NCBI RefSeq assembly: GCF_026241195.1
Contig: NZ_JAPFQO010000009.1
Span: 124,001 to 188,000 of the forward strand
DNA from: Pontibacter anaerobius
GTDB taxonomy: Bacteria > Bacteroidota > Bacteroidia > Cytophagales > Hymenobacteraceae
Direction: 5' to 3'
DNA length: 64,000 bases
Both the position numbers and the translations under genes were made by a program. The notes beneath the pieces are model-generated. The model was not told the DNA's origin. It searched no databases and saw only the letters and a program-made list of their open reading frames with translations. Shown one piece after another: positions 34,839 to 44,700 of the stretch (position 1 is the stretch's first letter; every line of letters starts with the position of its first letter).

Positions 34839-35888
34839 TTAGCTCTCGTTATAAAAATATACTTTGTAGAAGTGCATACCGCGCTCCTGGTCAAAGCCCC
34901 GCTCCACGTACTGCTCGCTCTGCTCCGGGTTGTAGCCGCTGAACTTGATCTCTATCTGCGTATCCAGCTTTATAAAGTTACGGAACTTGCGCTTCATGTT
35001 GCGCACCGTGTTCTTGTTGATGGCAAAATCATTGAAGCCCTCAATGTCGCGCTCCTCGGCAAAGGTCTGGCTATAGTGCATAAAGCGCTCCTTTGTCTCC
35101 GGCTCGTCAATTACGCTGCTGGTAAACTCCTCCAGGTCAAAGGTCTCGCTCTTCGAGAAGTAATCCACGGAGCGGCTGATAAAATCCACCTGCGCCTTCT
35201 TGCTCTCGGTGCGGGCGTATACTTCCTCCGAGAAATCCTTACACAGGTTCAGAACGGTTTTGGTGTTATAGTTAGTGTCCTGCAGCTCCGTCACGTTCAG
35301 GAAATCCTCTTTCCAGAACACCGCATCGTTACCGTTTACATCCACCAGCTTTACCCGGAAGCCATCCTCAGCCTGTGTGTTAAAGATCATACAGCCCTTG
35401 TCCACGCCCTTTAGGTTCACGCCGAAGTGGTAGTTCACGTTCAAATCATCTTCCTCATCCTGGAAAGTCAGGAACGTATCCTTGTTCTCGGACTTGAAGA
35501 TGCCGATGGCCTCCACCACCTCATCCTCCATCACGCAGCCCTCAAAATGCACCACGTACAGCTCGCCGCTCTTCACCTTCGGGTGGTCCGACTGCTCGTA
35601 AAGGTGGTTGAGGATGTGCACCGAGTACTGCTGGAAATTATGCGGCTCGGCAAATATCAGCGCCGAGTAGGCAAACATCTCGTTCAGGGCCACATCCGAA
35701 GTATGGGTAAAGCGAAAAAACTCCTCCTGCTTAAACGGCGACAGAAAATAGTTCACCAGCAGGTCGTACAGCTGCTCATCGCGCAGGTCCACCAGTTCCT
35801 TGCTGGCAACCACCCCCTCGTCCTTCGATTTGTTTCCTACCCTGTGCACGGCCAGTCTTTTCAGGCGCACCTGCGTTCTGTCTTTCAT
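34839..35888 (-). CDS. Nucleoid-associated protein (NdpA-like)
   Basis: A 349-residue protein of the NdpA/YejK family: an N-terminal LKRLAVHRVGNKSKDEGVV, a region with YSVHILNHLYEQ, the SGELYVVHFEGC segment, and a C-terminal domain (about 180-349). YejK binds nucleoid DNA in E. coli. In Bacteroidota the protein is conserved without a studied role. It is soluble and acidic, starting at the ATG at 35888. A DNA-binding housekeeping role is inferred from the family. Confidence 0.85.
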   Translation of the reverse strand: MKDRTQVRLKRLAVHRVGNKSKDEGVVASKELVDLRDEQLYDLLVNYFLSPFKQEEFFRFTHTSDVALNEMFAYSALIFAEPHNFQQYSVHILNHLYEQSDHPKVKSGELYVVHFEGCVMEDEVVEAIGIFKSENKDTFLTFQDEEDDLNVNYHFGVNLKGVDKGCMIFNTQAEDGFRVKLVDVNGNDAVFWKEDFLNVTELQDTNYNTKTVLNLCKDFSEEVYARTESKKAQVDFISRSVDYFSKSETFDLEEFTSSVIDEPETKERFMHYSQTFAEERDIEGFNDFAINKNTVRNMKRKFRNFIKLDTQIEIKFSGYNPEQSEQYVERGFDQERGMHFYKVYFYNES

Positions 35889-36170
35889 CTCTGCTTTTGG
35901 CTTCTGGTTGAGCAGGCAAAGCTACGCAATTACCTGCTTTTTGCCGCTTCAAAATCTGCTTTTACCAGCCCGGGCTTTTCCGTTTTTATACTTGTTAAAG
36001 TATGAAGTATAAAAATATTAAAATTTTATTTTATTGACTGTTAATGTGTTGTGTGTTTTGTGGTGCAGCATGTGCTAAAAAAGTTCCCTTTCTGGCACGG
36101 TTCTTTCATTCAACCGGATTGAGCAGGCCAGCTTAACGGAAAAGAATGAGAAAACTTAATTACTACTACC

Positions 36171-36896
36171 ATGAAAAGGATTTTTCTACTTATAGCTGTA
36201 GCTATAGGCCTGGCCGCCGCGAGCGCTGAGGCCCAGCAGCAGCCTGTTCGATACAACAAACAATCTACTTATAAAAACAGCAACCCGAGCCAGTTGCGCT
36301 TTGGCATTAAAGCGGGCGTAAACCTGGCCGATTGGGAAGGCGAGACCATGCAGAGTGTGCAGGATCTGGTGGAAATGTCGGGGGGATACGCCAGCCGCGA
36401 AATGCGCACCGGTTTTCATGTGGGCACGTACCTGAGCATACCGGTGGCGCCGGGCTTTGAGATAGAGCCTGGGCTGCAGTACTCCCAGAAAGGTATGGTG
36501 CTGCGGGGCAAGATCCCGATTGAAGAGGTTGATTTCCTGAATGCCAACGTGACGCTCACCAACAAGGCTGAGTACCTGGACCTGCCGGTGCTGGCCAAAG
36601 TATACGTAGGCGAGGGCTTCCATATTTTTGCTGGTCCGCAGGTATCGTACCTGCTCTCCAATAAAGTATCTGCTGAGGCGGGCGCCCTGGGCTACAAGGC
36701 CCTGAATCAGGAATGGGACATGAAAAACGGTTTTAGAGAAGTGGATGTGGCCGTGACAGGCGGTTTAGGGTATAAGTTCGCCAGCGGTTTTAACATCAGT
36801 GCCGGCTACGACTACGGCCTTAACTCCATCGACAGCAATAACAACTTCGATACCTTTAACCGCGTGATAAAGGCATCCGTTGGATTTACTTTTTAA
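36171..36896 (+). CDS. PorT-like outer-membrane beta-barrel protein
   Basis: A 241-residue protein with a signal peptide (about 1-21, ASAEAQ) and barrel strands resembling the barrel at 12131: LRFGIKAGVNLADWEGE, MRTGFHVGTYLSIPVAPGFEIEPGLQYSQKGM, YLDLPVLAKVYVGEGFHIFAGPQVSYLL, and an end in KASVGFTF with a terminal phenylalanine. The YLDLPVLxKVY motif is a hallmark of the PorT/OmpA_b-brl_2 group. A terminator follows within 45 bases, so it is monocistronic. Confidence 0.87.
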   Translation: MKRIFLLIAVAIGLAAASAEAQQQPVRYNKQSTYKNSNPSQLRFGIKAGVNLADWEGETMQSVQDLVEMSGGYASREMRTGFHVGTYLSIPVAPGFEIEPGLQYSQKGMVLRGKIPIEEVDFLNANVTLTNKAEYLDLPVLAKVYVGEGFHIFAGPQVSYLLSNKVSAEAGALGYKALNQEWDMKNGFREVDVAVTGGLGYKFASGFNISAGYDYGLNSIDSNNNFDTFNRVIKASVGFTF

Positions 36897-36936
36897 TGAT
36901 AAAGATTAAAGTTTAGTGTTTGGTAATTTACTCAAG

Positions 36937-36965
36937 GCCCACCGCAGCTGCGGTGGGTTTTTTTA
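36937..36965 (+). terminator. Terminator after the 36171 barrel gene
   Basis: CCCACCGCAG-CTGCGGTGGG followed by seven T: a perfect 10-base self-complementary stem. Confidence 0.9.
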
Positions 36966-37032
36966 TAGTTTAAGGTAAGCCAAATAACAGCATCAGGTAT
37001 AAACCACAGGTATAACAGCATCCAAGCATATA

Positions 37033-37071
37033 AAAAGAGCCCGTCGCTATACTTCGCAACGGGCTCTTTTT
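37033..37071 (-). terminator. Terminator for the 37095 lipoprotein gene
   Basis: AAAAAGAGCCCGT, loop, ACGGGCTCTTTTT: a 13-base perfect stem 24 bases past the stop of the minus-strand lipoprotein gene; it could also stop leftward readthrough. Confidence 0.85.
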
Positions 37072-37094
37072 GAGTGATTGATCTAAATCTATAC

Positions 37095-37736
37095 TTACGA
37101 TTTCTTGTAAGGGAATTTCTTAGAAGAGTTTTTCATCAAGGCATTTGAAAGCGACTGGCGGCTGCTGAAAACGCTGCCGGAGGCCTCGTAATCATACTTC
37201 CACATCAGGTCACCTGCCTGTGCTTCGTGCACCGTAATGGAAGTATTCACAGAATTGGTGGGGCCCCAGGCGCCTACCAGCAGGCCAACAGCCACCGCAG
37301 CTCCGTCAGACATCGGCTTGGACATAACGGCATTGCCGGAAACAATAGCATCCACACCCAGTATCTGACAGATCTTCTCCTTAGATGTTGTGCGGAGGTC
37401 CTCATACGTCAGGCCGGCCTCGTTCAGCAGCGCATTGGTCTTATTCACATCCTGAAAGTTAACCGTATACTTGTCTTTGCTCATCTGGCGCAGGAAGTAT
37501 CCGTATACGTCACCCTGCATGCCGTAACCGTAGTCGCGTTGCTGGTCGAGCATCATCTCAGCCGTAACACCCTTCGGCAGTCTTCTGGACTCGATGGTCA
37601 CATCAAACGGGAGGATGGCCAGTACTTTGTGGTTTTGCTTTACCTCGTTAAAAGAGGCAGCCTGGTAAATCTGTGGTCCGCAACCCTGGAAGGCAAGGCT
37701 AAGGCAAAGGAACGCTAAGAGGTAAAGTTTTCTCAT
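37095..37736 (-). CDS. Lipoprotein, LpoB/CsgG-like fold, unknown function
   Basis: A 213-residue lipoprotein from the ATG at 37736, which gives the leader MRKLYLLAFLCLSLAFQGC with the lipobox cysteine at 19; a longer frame up to 37826 has no leader. The mature part is alpha/beta: KVLAILPFDVTIESRRLP, the MTAEMMLDQQ-like helix, TVNFQDVNKTNALLNEAG, then the CQILGVDAIVSGNAVMSKPM stretch and a C-terminal strand pair. LGVDAIVxG is seen in LpoB/CsgG and related lipoproteins that bind partners in the periplasm. Function unknown; assigned only at the fold level. Confidence 0.6.
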   Translation of the reverse strand: MRKLYLLAFLCLSLAFQGCGPQIYQAASFNEVKQNHKVLAILPFDVTIESRRLPKGVTAEMMLDQQRDYGYGMQGDVYGYFLRQMSKDKYTVNFQDVNKTNALLNEAGLTYEDLRTTSKEKICQILGVDAIVSGNAVMSKPMSDGAAVAVGLLVGAWGPTNSVNTSITVHEAQAGDLMWKYDYEASGSVFSSRQSLSNALMKNSSKKFPYKKS

Positions 37737-37936
37737 GGCTAGAAGTTTGTTTAATAATAAAATTATAAGTTGAAGTATAATATTGAGCTTTAAATATAGA
37801 TAAATAAACATATTGATAAGTAACACAAGGCAATAATAATTTAGTTATACCCAAGGTAACGGTAGGTACAGAAGAGCAACTCCGGAACAATTAGCCGCTG
37901 AAGCAGTTAAGTATAGCTGTACCAAACACTTTCGTT

Positions 37937-38935
37937 ATGAAAAAACCAAACCTGCTGCTATGGATCATGCTGGCCTTCAGTTGGGCCGTACAGGCGCAAG
38001 AAGTACCCAACAGGCTAAATGCAACGCTGGATGACTATAAATATCCCTATGAAGTGAAATATGTGGAGGCGGAGGTAGAAGGACAGAAGTATAAAATGGC
38101 CTACATGGACGTGGCGCCGGCAAAGCAGGTGCAGAGCCCGCAGGCGGTGCTGCTATTGCACGGCAAAAACTTTATGGGGGCTTACTGGCGGCAAACCATC
38201 AGGTTCCTGTCAGAGAACGGCTTTCGGGTAATTGTGCCGGATCAGATAGGATTTGGCAAATCAGAAAAGCCGGAGATAAACTACACTTTCCATCAGCTGG
38301 CCCAGAACACGCAACGGCTTTTGCAGCAGCTTGGCGTAAAGCAGGTGGCGGTGGTGGGGCACTCTATGGGTGGGATGCTGGCCACACGGTTCGCGCTGAT
38401 GTACCCTGACATGACTACGAAGCTAGTGCTTGAGAATCCGATCGGGCTGGAGGATTACCGGCTGTTTGTGCCCTACAAGAACCTGCAGGAGCTGTACCAG
38501 TCGGAGCTTAAGCAAACGGCCGAGGGCATCCGAAATTATCACCAGACCTACTACACCTCCTGGAAACCCGCCTACGATGAGTGGGTGCAAGTGCCGGCCG
38601 CCCAGGTCAACCACCCCGATTTTCCGAAAGTGGCCAAGATATCGGCCTTAACCTATAGTATGATTTACCAACAACCGGTAGTGTATGAGTTCGGTGCGCT
38701 AAAAGTGCCTATGCTGGTTGTGATAGGGCAGGAGGACCGCACCATTGTGGGCAAGGGCTTTATAGATGACAAGCAAAAACTGGAGGAGCACGGGCAGTAT
38801 CCGCAGTTAGGAAAACAAACAGCCAAAGCCATACCCGATGCTAAACTAGTTGAGCTGGAAAAAGTAGGCCACATACCGCACCTGGAGGCTACGCAGCGGT
38901 TCCATGTTGCACTGCTGCAATTTTTGAAGCAGTAA
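37937..38935 (+). CDS. Alpha/beta hydrolase, periplasmic
   Basis: A 332-residue hydrolase with a signal peptide (about 1-20, AVQAQ). The core carries AVLLLHGKNFMGAYWR (oxyanion HG), the nucleophile elbow GHSMGGM, and the C-terminal GHIPHLE with the catalytic histidine; the acid is likely in the VIGQEDRT segment. This is the haloperoxidase/epoxide-hydrolase-like branch. Substrate unknown. A 78-residue gene ends 5 bases past its stop on the other strand. Confidence 0.88.
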   Translation: MKKPNLLLWIMLAFSWAVQAQEVPNRLNATLDDYKYPYEVKYVEAEVEGQKYKMAYMDVAPAKQVQSPQAVLLLHGKNFMGAYWRQTIRFLSENGFRVIVPDQIGFGKSEKPEINYTFHQLAQNTQRLLQQLGVKQVAVVGHSMGGMLATRFALMYPDMTTKLVLENPIGLEDYRLFVPYKNLQELYQSELKQTAEGIRNYHQTYYTSWKPAYDEWVQVPAAQVNHPDFPKVAKISALTYSMIYQQPVVYEFGALKVPMLVVIGQEDRTIVGKGFIDDKQKLEEHGQYPQLGKQTAKAIPDAKLVELEKVGHIPHLEATQRFHVALLQFLKQ

Positions 38936-38940
38936 GCCTG

Positions 38941-39168
38941 TTAATGATGGTGGTGGTGGTCGTGGTCATCCGGTTTGCTGTTGTAGTTGGCAATGGTGCC
39001 GAGGGTAAAGAACACGAGCCAGCAGATGTACAGCGCGTTAAAATTCTCCACGGTTTTCCCCAGTAGCAGCAGAATCAGGTTGGCTACAATGGTCATTACC
39101 AGCCCGGTAGTGGCCACAAACTGGTAGGAGTTCATCTCCCGTGGGTCATATATTTTAGATAGCTTCAT
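38941..39168 (-). CDS. Two-helix membrane protein with a His-rich tail
   Basis: A 75-residue protein from the ATG at 39168 (an ATG at 39177 would add three residues). Two membrane helices (FVATTGLVMTIVANLILLLLG and NALYICWLVFFTLGTIANY) are followed by a tail ending DDHDHHHHH, which is a strong metal-chelating sequence. The His tail and small size suggest metal handling or a small accessory membrane protein. No family recognised. It converges with the hydrolase gene. Confidence 0.55.
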   Translation of the reverse strand: MKLSKIYDPREMNSYQFVATTGLVMTIVANLILLLLGKTVENFNALYICWLVFFTLGTIANYNSKPDDHDHHHHH

Positions 39169-39297
39169 GCGCTGCATACTTTGGTTTCTTTCTTGCTAAC
39201 GCTTTAGAAGCAAGAGAGGTGCCATGTAGATTATTTTTGGCAAAGATAAGAGAACAAGGCTATACTTGCCGCAGTTTAAACCCGACAATCGCGCAAC

Positions 39298-40029
39298 ATG
39301 AAAAAGCTTGGTTTATACTTTGGGATGCTGATGTTGCTGATTTGCAGTTATACTTCCGCTTCAGCCCAGAATCCTGGTTTTTATACTTCGGTAACGCAGC
39401 TGCTGCAGCACCATGTGCAACAGGGGCTGGTAAACTATAAAAGTCTCCGGCAGGAGCAGGCTGAGCTAGAGGAACTGGTGAGGCAGGTGGCGGCTTATGA
39501 TGTAAGCACGGCCTCTGTTGCCGAGAAAAAGGCCTTTTACCTGAACGCTTATAACCTGCTGGTACTGCACCAGGTGCTGGCTAATTACCCGCTACACTCT
39601 GTAACGGAGGTAGAGGGCTTTTTTGACCGGCAGAAGTATAAAGTGGCGGGACAAAGTATAACACTTAACCAACTGGAGAAGCAGAAGCTGCTGGCACCTT
39701 ATCAGGATGCCCGAATCCATTTTGCCCTGGTCTGTGCGGCTAAATCCTGCCCGCCGCTGCTCAACGAGGCCTATACCCCGGAGCGGGTGGAGCAGCAGTT
39801 GGAGGAGCAGGCAAAGCGCACACTGCAAAGCCAAGCCTTCATCCGGGTACAGCCAAAAAATAAACGCGTACTGGTGTCGGAGATATTTAAATGGTATAAG
39901 GATGATTTCCTGAAAGCGGCCCCTTCCATACGTGCCTACATAAACCGGTATCGCAACCTGCCTTTACCTGCTTCTTATAAATTAGGCTACTATACTTATG
40001 ACTGGCGGCTAAACCAGCTGCAGGAGTAA
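39298..40029 (+). CDS. DUF547 protein, secreted
   Basis: A 243-residue protein with a signal peptide (about 1-23, SASAQ) followed by a DUF547 domain: YKSLRQEQAELEELVRQV, KKAFYLNAYNLLVLHQVL, the DARIHFALVCAAKSCPPL motif with two cysteines, and the EIFKWYKDDF segment. The conserved His and Cys in HFALVCAAKSCPPL suggest an enzymatic pocket, but the family function is unknown. It is probably periplasmic. A TATACTT copy is near its start (39313) and it stands alone. Confidence 0.85.
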   Translation: MKKLGLYFGMLMLLICSYTSASAQNPGFYTSVTQLLQHHVQQGLVNYKSLRQEQAELEELVRQVAAYDVSTASVAEKKAFYLNAYNLLVLHQVLANYPLHSVTEVEGFFDRQKYKVAGQSITLNQLEKQKLLAPYQDARIHFALVCAAKSCPPLLNEAYTPERVEQQLEEQAKRTLQSQAFIRVQPKNKRVLVSEIFKWYKDDFLKAAPSIRAYINRYRNLPLPASYKLGYYTYDWRLNQLQE

Positions 40030-40129
40030 GCATGGCTTCAGTTGGTAAATTATGTTAAGTATAAGAAGGGCGGATCAAACAAGAGTACTTGCGGAGCGTA
40101 TACCCTGGTATAACTAACAAACTGAAACC

Positions 40130-40498
40130 ATGAGCAAAGAAGAAGATAAAAAGAAAGCTCCATCAGAGGAGAATAATTTAAATAACGAATACAACAAGCG
40201 TATGACGATGGGGAACAAACCAGACCCATCGGCCAAGCGAAACATTGGCCCTGAAGGCTATACCGAACGTGCAGGCCAGAAAGACAAGTTGAAAAACCTG
40301 CACATCGAGGGAAACGAATCAACCGGCTATGGCGCCAATGACCCCACCAACATGGAGTCGTTCGCTCCGGGCCCCGGGTTTGCATCGGAAGGCAGCGATA
40401 CCGGTATGGATGATGATGTGGCCGGGATCAGAAGAGGGGACCAGCCCTTGGGTAAAGATGAAAAGAGACCGGACGACGCGGACTATAGCCGCAGGTAA
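40130..40498 (+). CDS. Disordered hydrophilic protein, unknown function
   Basis: A 122-residue protein, very rich in charged, glycine and asparagine residues (SKEEDKKKAPSEEN; GNKPDPSAKRNIGPEGYTER; GMDDDVAGIRRGDQPLG). No leader, membrane span or cysteine. It looks intrinsically disordered, resembling small stress proteins of the KGG/CsbD kind in amino-acid use but not in sequence. A perfect terminator follows 20 bases after the stop, which supports expression. Confidence 0.55.
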   Translation: MSKEEDKKKAPSEENNLNNEYNKRMTMGNKPDPSAKRNIGPEGYTERAGQKDKLKNLHIEGNESTGYGANDPTNMESFAPGPGFASEGSDTGMDDDVAGIRRGDQPLGKDEKRPDDADYSRR

Positions 40499-40515
40499 AC
40501 AAAGTATAAATACAT

Positions 40516-40558
40516 AAAACAGAAGAGGGAGCCAAAGCTGGCTCCCTCTTCTGTTTTA
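40516..40558 (+). terminator. Terminator after the 40130 gene
   Basis: AAAACAGAAGAGGGAGCCA, loop AAGC, TGGCTCCCTCTTCTGTTTT: a 19-base perfect stem with A and T ends. Confidence 0.9.
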
Positions 40559-40621
40559 TGACTGTTCCGTTCGAAGAAGGCCGGCAGGTGTGACGGCCTT
40601 CTTCATCTTGGGTGTCCGGGG

Positions 40622-41002
40622 TTATTCTTCGCTGCCAACGGCTACGAAACGAACCTTAGGCGTTGGCTGGCTCTTAAAGTTGGCATAGGCCTGCAACTGG
40701 TTTGGGTTCAGGAAAGCGGTAACCTGTTGGTCATACGCCTGTGCTGCTTCTTCCAGTTTCTGTTCCAGAAGGTGTGCATCGTTGCTGTAGTTGCTCAGTA
40801 TGTTCTGTGTGGTAAGCATGCGTTCGCGGTTCAGCTCTTTCAGCTTTATATAACCAAGCTCGTTCAGGCGAAGCTCCTGGGCCATTTCGCGGGTAATCTG
40901 GGTGCAGCGCTCCTCTGCCTCGCGGCTAAGCTTAAATGGAGACTGTGCAAAGGATGCTGTACTTATTAGGAAAGCGGCAATAACTAGTAAAACGTTTTTC
41001 AT
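40622..41002 (-). CDS. Small periplasmic helical protein, Spy-like
   Basis: A 126-residue protein with a signal peptide (about 1-19, TASFAQ) and a mature helical part resembling the 34308 product: LSREAEERCTQITREMAQELR, the LNELGYIKLKELNRERML segment, then AYDQQVTAFLNPNQLQAYANF, where FLNPNQLQAY matches the LTPHQFQQY motif of the larger one. The two are probably distant relatives. Possibly an envelope-stress chaperone. A hairpin (GAAGAAGGCCG / CGGCCTTCTTC, 40573-40604) lies past the stop. Confidence 0.6.
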   Translation of the reverse strand: MKNVLLVIAAFLISTASFAQSPFKLSREAEERCTQITREMAQELRLNELGYIKLKELNRERMLTTQNILSNYSNDAHLLEQKLEEAAQAYDQQVTAFLNPNQLQAYANFKSQPTPKVRFVAVGSEE

Positions 41003-41304
41003 AGGGTTTGTAAGCTAAATTATAAGTTAAATGGTTAGCCTCCTGTGTTATACTATATAGCTATATAGCTCCCAAGGAAGATATTTAACTTTACGCGCCC
41101 TATAAAGGATATGTTATGTATTATTTATTTTAAATATAAAATATATTCAGGAAAAGTAAATTTATTATTTTAATATTTATATTTTAATATATAGAGATTT
41201 TTCTCTTTCCTTAATACGGAGGTAAGGCATTTTAGGTGAGGGTGAGAATTAAAAAAGCCACTGTTTTGCAGTGGCTAAGTATAAAGTTATGAGCAGCGGG
41301 AAGG
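41003..41304. other. Very AT-rich gap with a terminator
   Basis: The 302 bases contain almost no G or C between 41101 and 41210, with stretches of A/T repeats (TATTTATATTTTAATATATAG). It probably carries the promoter of the small periplasmic protein and the terminator of the receiver gene. No gene seen. Confidence 0.6.
41251..41276 (-). terminator. Terminator after the receiver/kinase unit
   Basis: Minus-strand AGCCACT, loop GCAAAAC, AGTGGCTTTTTT: a 7-base perfect stem and T run 29 bases past the receiver stop; an AAGTATA overlaps the other end. Confidence 0.85.
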
Positions 41305-41715
41305 CTAGGAGACAATATAGTCTTCCCGGATCAGGTTCAGAATCTCGGGGGATAGCGGCTTTGAGAAGAAGTCGCGTACTTCAGCGTGTGTTTTGGCGCA
41401 GATAATATCCTCCCTGTCCACGGCCGAAGACAGCATAAACAGGCAGCACTTTCGGGTGGCAGCCTCGGGCAGCTTTCTGTATTCCTCCAGAAACCTCCAG
41501 CCATCCATGCCGGGCATGTTAATATCCAGGAATATAAGATCTGGAAAGTCCTCAGGACTCTCCTCTGCCACCTGCTTCAGGTTGTTTAGCGCGTCCTCAG
41601 CCCACTCAAAGCTTATTACCCGTTCCGCGAAGTTTTCACTTTTGATGATCGTCTCACACACAAAGTTATTGATCTGATCATCATCAATAAGAACTACCTT
41701 TTTTAACACATCCAT
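41305..41715 (-). CDS. Single-domain response regulator (receiver only)
   Basis: A 136-residue CheY-like receiver. The acidic triad DDD at residues 11-13, the phosphoacceptor Asp64 in FLDINMPGMDGW, Ser96 or Ser97 in FMLSSAVDRED and Lys118 in DFFSKPL are all present. No output domain follows. It lies 12 bases downstream of a multi-PAS histidine kinase on the same strand, so the two form a two-component pair; it may act on another protein or relay phosphate. Confidence 0.92.
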   Translation of the reverse strand: MDVLKKVVLIDDDQINNFVCETIIKSENFAERVISFEWAEDALNNLKQVAEESPEDFPDLIFLDINMPGMDGWRFLEEYRKLPEAATRKCCLFMLSSAVDREDIICAKTHAEVRDFFSKPLSPEILNLIREDYIVS

Positions 41716-41727
41716 TGACTAAGTCTG

Positions 41728-44700
41728 TTATATGTACACTTTAAATGTAGTGCCTTCTCCAACCTGGCTATCTACCTCAATTTTCCCTTCCAGAAGATCC
41801 ACCTGAGTCTTTACCAGATGCAAACCTAAGCCTCTGCCCTCTACATGGTGATGGAAGCGTTTGTAGAGACCAAACAGGTTGCCTTTTTCTTTGGAAAGGT
41901 CTATGCCAAGGCCATTATCGGAAATTTTGATACAAATATAATCCTTTTGTTTATAACTCCTTATACTAATGTGCGGCTTCCTTTCAGGGGACCTGTACTT
42001 TAATGCATTTGTAACCAGATTTTGCAGGATACTGTGCACATAACTCCGAAGAGAAACGGTAGAAGGAACTTCGCTAAAGTCCCAATCAATGGTAGCCTTG
42101 GCGTTTTCTACTTCCATGGATATACTTTTGAGGATGTCCTTCAGCAGGTCCTGAAAAAAAATCTCCTCTGAAATATTCAGTATCTGCCCGCGCACCGTCA
42201 GGATATCGTTCAAGTCACGGATCGTGTTATCCAGGTGCTGTGCCGATCTGGCCAGGTTCTCGATAACATGCTTGTTCAGCGCCGCCTGCGGACGGTCACG
42301 GTCATAGATGGAGGTAAGACCCAGTATGTTGGCAATAGGGGCACGCAGGTTATGCGACACGATGTAGGCAAATTGCTGCAGGTTTTGGTTCTGAACCTGT
42401 AGTTGCTCGGTTAACACTGTACGCTTTGCTTCCACCATTTTGCGCTCGGTAATGTCCGCCACCGATCCGTCCACCCTGATCACGTCGCCATTCGCATTCA
42501 GCATAGGCGACAGGCGCAGCAGTACCCACTTAACTTTGCCGTCTCGGGCTAGAATGCGTGTTTCGTGCAGCACTTTTTGCCCCGTGAGCACTTGCTGCTT
42601 CAGCTTCTCCTGTAGCAGCGGCAGGTCATCCGGGTAGATGATGGCAGGCCACAGGTGGTCCTGCATAAACTCTTGCTCGGTGTACCCCGTGATTTCCCTG
42701 CATTGCGGGCTGATATAGAAGATCCGGAGCTGCGTGTCTGCTGAAAGTATGATTTCCGGTATGTTCTCGATAGTAGAAAGAAAACGGTCCTTTGTTTCAC
42801 TAATCTCCTGCTCCTTCTCCTTCTGCTGTGTTATGTCTTGTGTTGTACCTATTATTCTCAGCACCTGGCCTTCATAGTTTACCACCGGCTCCATGATCTG
42901 GTGCAGGTACTTTTGCTTTCCGCTCTCCAATACCACACGATGCTCTGTCACGACCTTCCGCTTTGTCTCCACCACTTTTTTGTAATCCTCAAGCACCCGT
43001 TCCTTGTCGTCTGGGTGGAAGAAGGCTGACAGGTTGTTGAAGGTGGCCGTGAACGTTGCCGGGGAGAGCCCATAGATGGTATAAATATACTCTGAGAGAG
43101 TCAAGGTGTCCTTCTGCAGGTCGTACTCCCAGTTACCGATCTTAGCCAGGTTCTGTGCCCTGGTCAGTTTCATTTGGCTGTCTTTTATGGCTACCACCGT
43201 ATTGCGCTGCTCCGAGATATCATGTATACTCAGGGCAACGGCAATTATTTCCTTTTCGTAGGTGAACACAGGCCTGAATGCTACCTCAAACCAAAGTCCG
43301 CTGTTGCCGGTTTCGTAGACAGTTGGCTTACCCTGCAGTGCACGCGCATGGCTTTCCCTTAAAATAACCTTCTGGTCCTCAGCTGTGTAGTGCAATATGC
43401 TTTGCCCTGCCTGCAGCTCGTTTAGTGCCAGTTCTCTTACCTCGGAGGCGGCTACTGCGTTGAATAGCAGGATGTTCATCTCTTTGTCGAGCAAGTAGAT
43501 AGACTGGGATGAGCTGTCGAGGAGGGCGCGCAGGTTAGCTTCGCTTGTCACAAGCTTTGCCTGTGCTTCTTTCTGGTCTGTGATATCGATAAAAGTACCA
43601 TTGTAGAGCAGGGTGCCGTCTTTTTGTAATGAAGGAAGGCCATGACCGCGTACCCAGGTCCATTTTCGCTGTTTCTTATTCCAGATCCTCAGGTCCTGCA
43701 CCCAGGGCAGGATATTGCGGGTCGACTCCTCAATGCTTTTGCCTGCATCACCTATATCGTGAGGGTGTACCGCTTCAAAAAGTACGTTCGGGTTGTTATA
43801 CACATCCTCCGGCGTTACCCCGAAAAGGCTATTTATACCATCGCTCAGGAAAGGGAATGCCATGTTTTTGCGGCTATCTACCTGAAACTGGTAAACGGCA
43901 CCGGGTATGCTGGAGCTTATCTCGCGCAGTTGCTTCTCGCGCTTTGCCAACTGCTCTATAAATTCCTCCCGCTCCTGTATGTTCTCAGAAGTCACCAACC
44001 TTGGGTAAACACCATCTTTCTCCTGTATGGCATGCGAGCGGAGCTTCACCCGGAACACAGTGCCGTCTTTACGCTGGTGTAAAGCCCCATCGGTGGTTGC
44101 ATCAGAGGCTTTATTCAGCTGCCTGAGGTGTTCTTTGGTCTTTTTCATCTCAGGTTGAGGCCTGATGTCCAGTACGGTCATCAGCAGAAACTCCTCGCGC
44201 GAGAAGCCATACTCTTGTATGGCAGCCTCATTTATTTCCAAAAACTTGAGGGAATGCTGGTCATACACCCACATTGGGATGGGGTTTCCGTCAAATAGCC
44301 GCTTAAAGTGCAGCTGGGCCTCCTCCAAGGTCGCCTGCAGCTGCTCCCGCTCTCTTACCTCCTTATTTAACCTCTGATTCTCGCGCTGCAGACGCTTTGT
44401 TATTCTGTTAAATGCAAATGCAGCCCATAGAATGAACGGGACAACCAGCAGGAGAAGGAAAAGGTATTCATCCACCAGGTTTGTGAAAGCCGGGAAGATA
44501 CCGTTGGTATTCCTGCGGGCGGAGTTGGTCAGTTCGTTGTTGAGGCTGATAAGATTGGCCTGGTGCCGCAAGTAAAAGGGGGCTAGGTAAGCCGTAGTAT
44601 AAGCCATTGCCGCCTCCTGCTGCTGCCCATAAGACAGCTGGAGCACACTATCTATATGGGTGTGGTAAGTTTTCAGGTCATCGCTCAGGCTATGGAGTCT

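Noticed and set aside
35427..36005. 192-residue plus-strand frame over the NdpA-like gene
   Set aside because: Shadow of the minus-strand gene, with leucine/histidine/valine-rich composition and no known motif.
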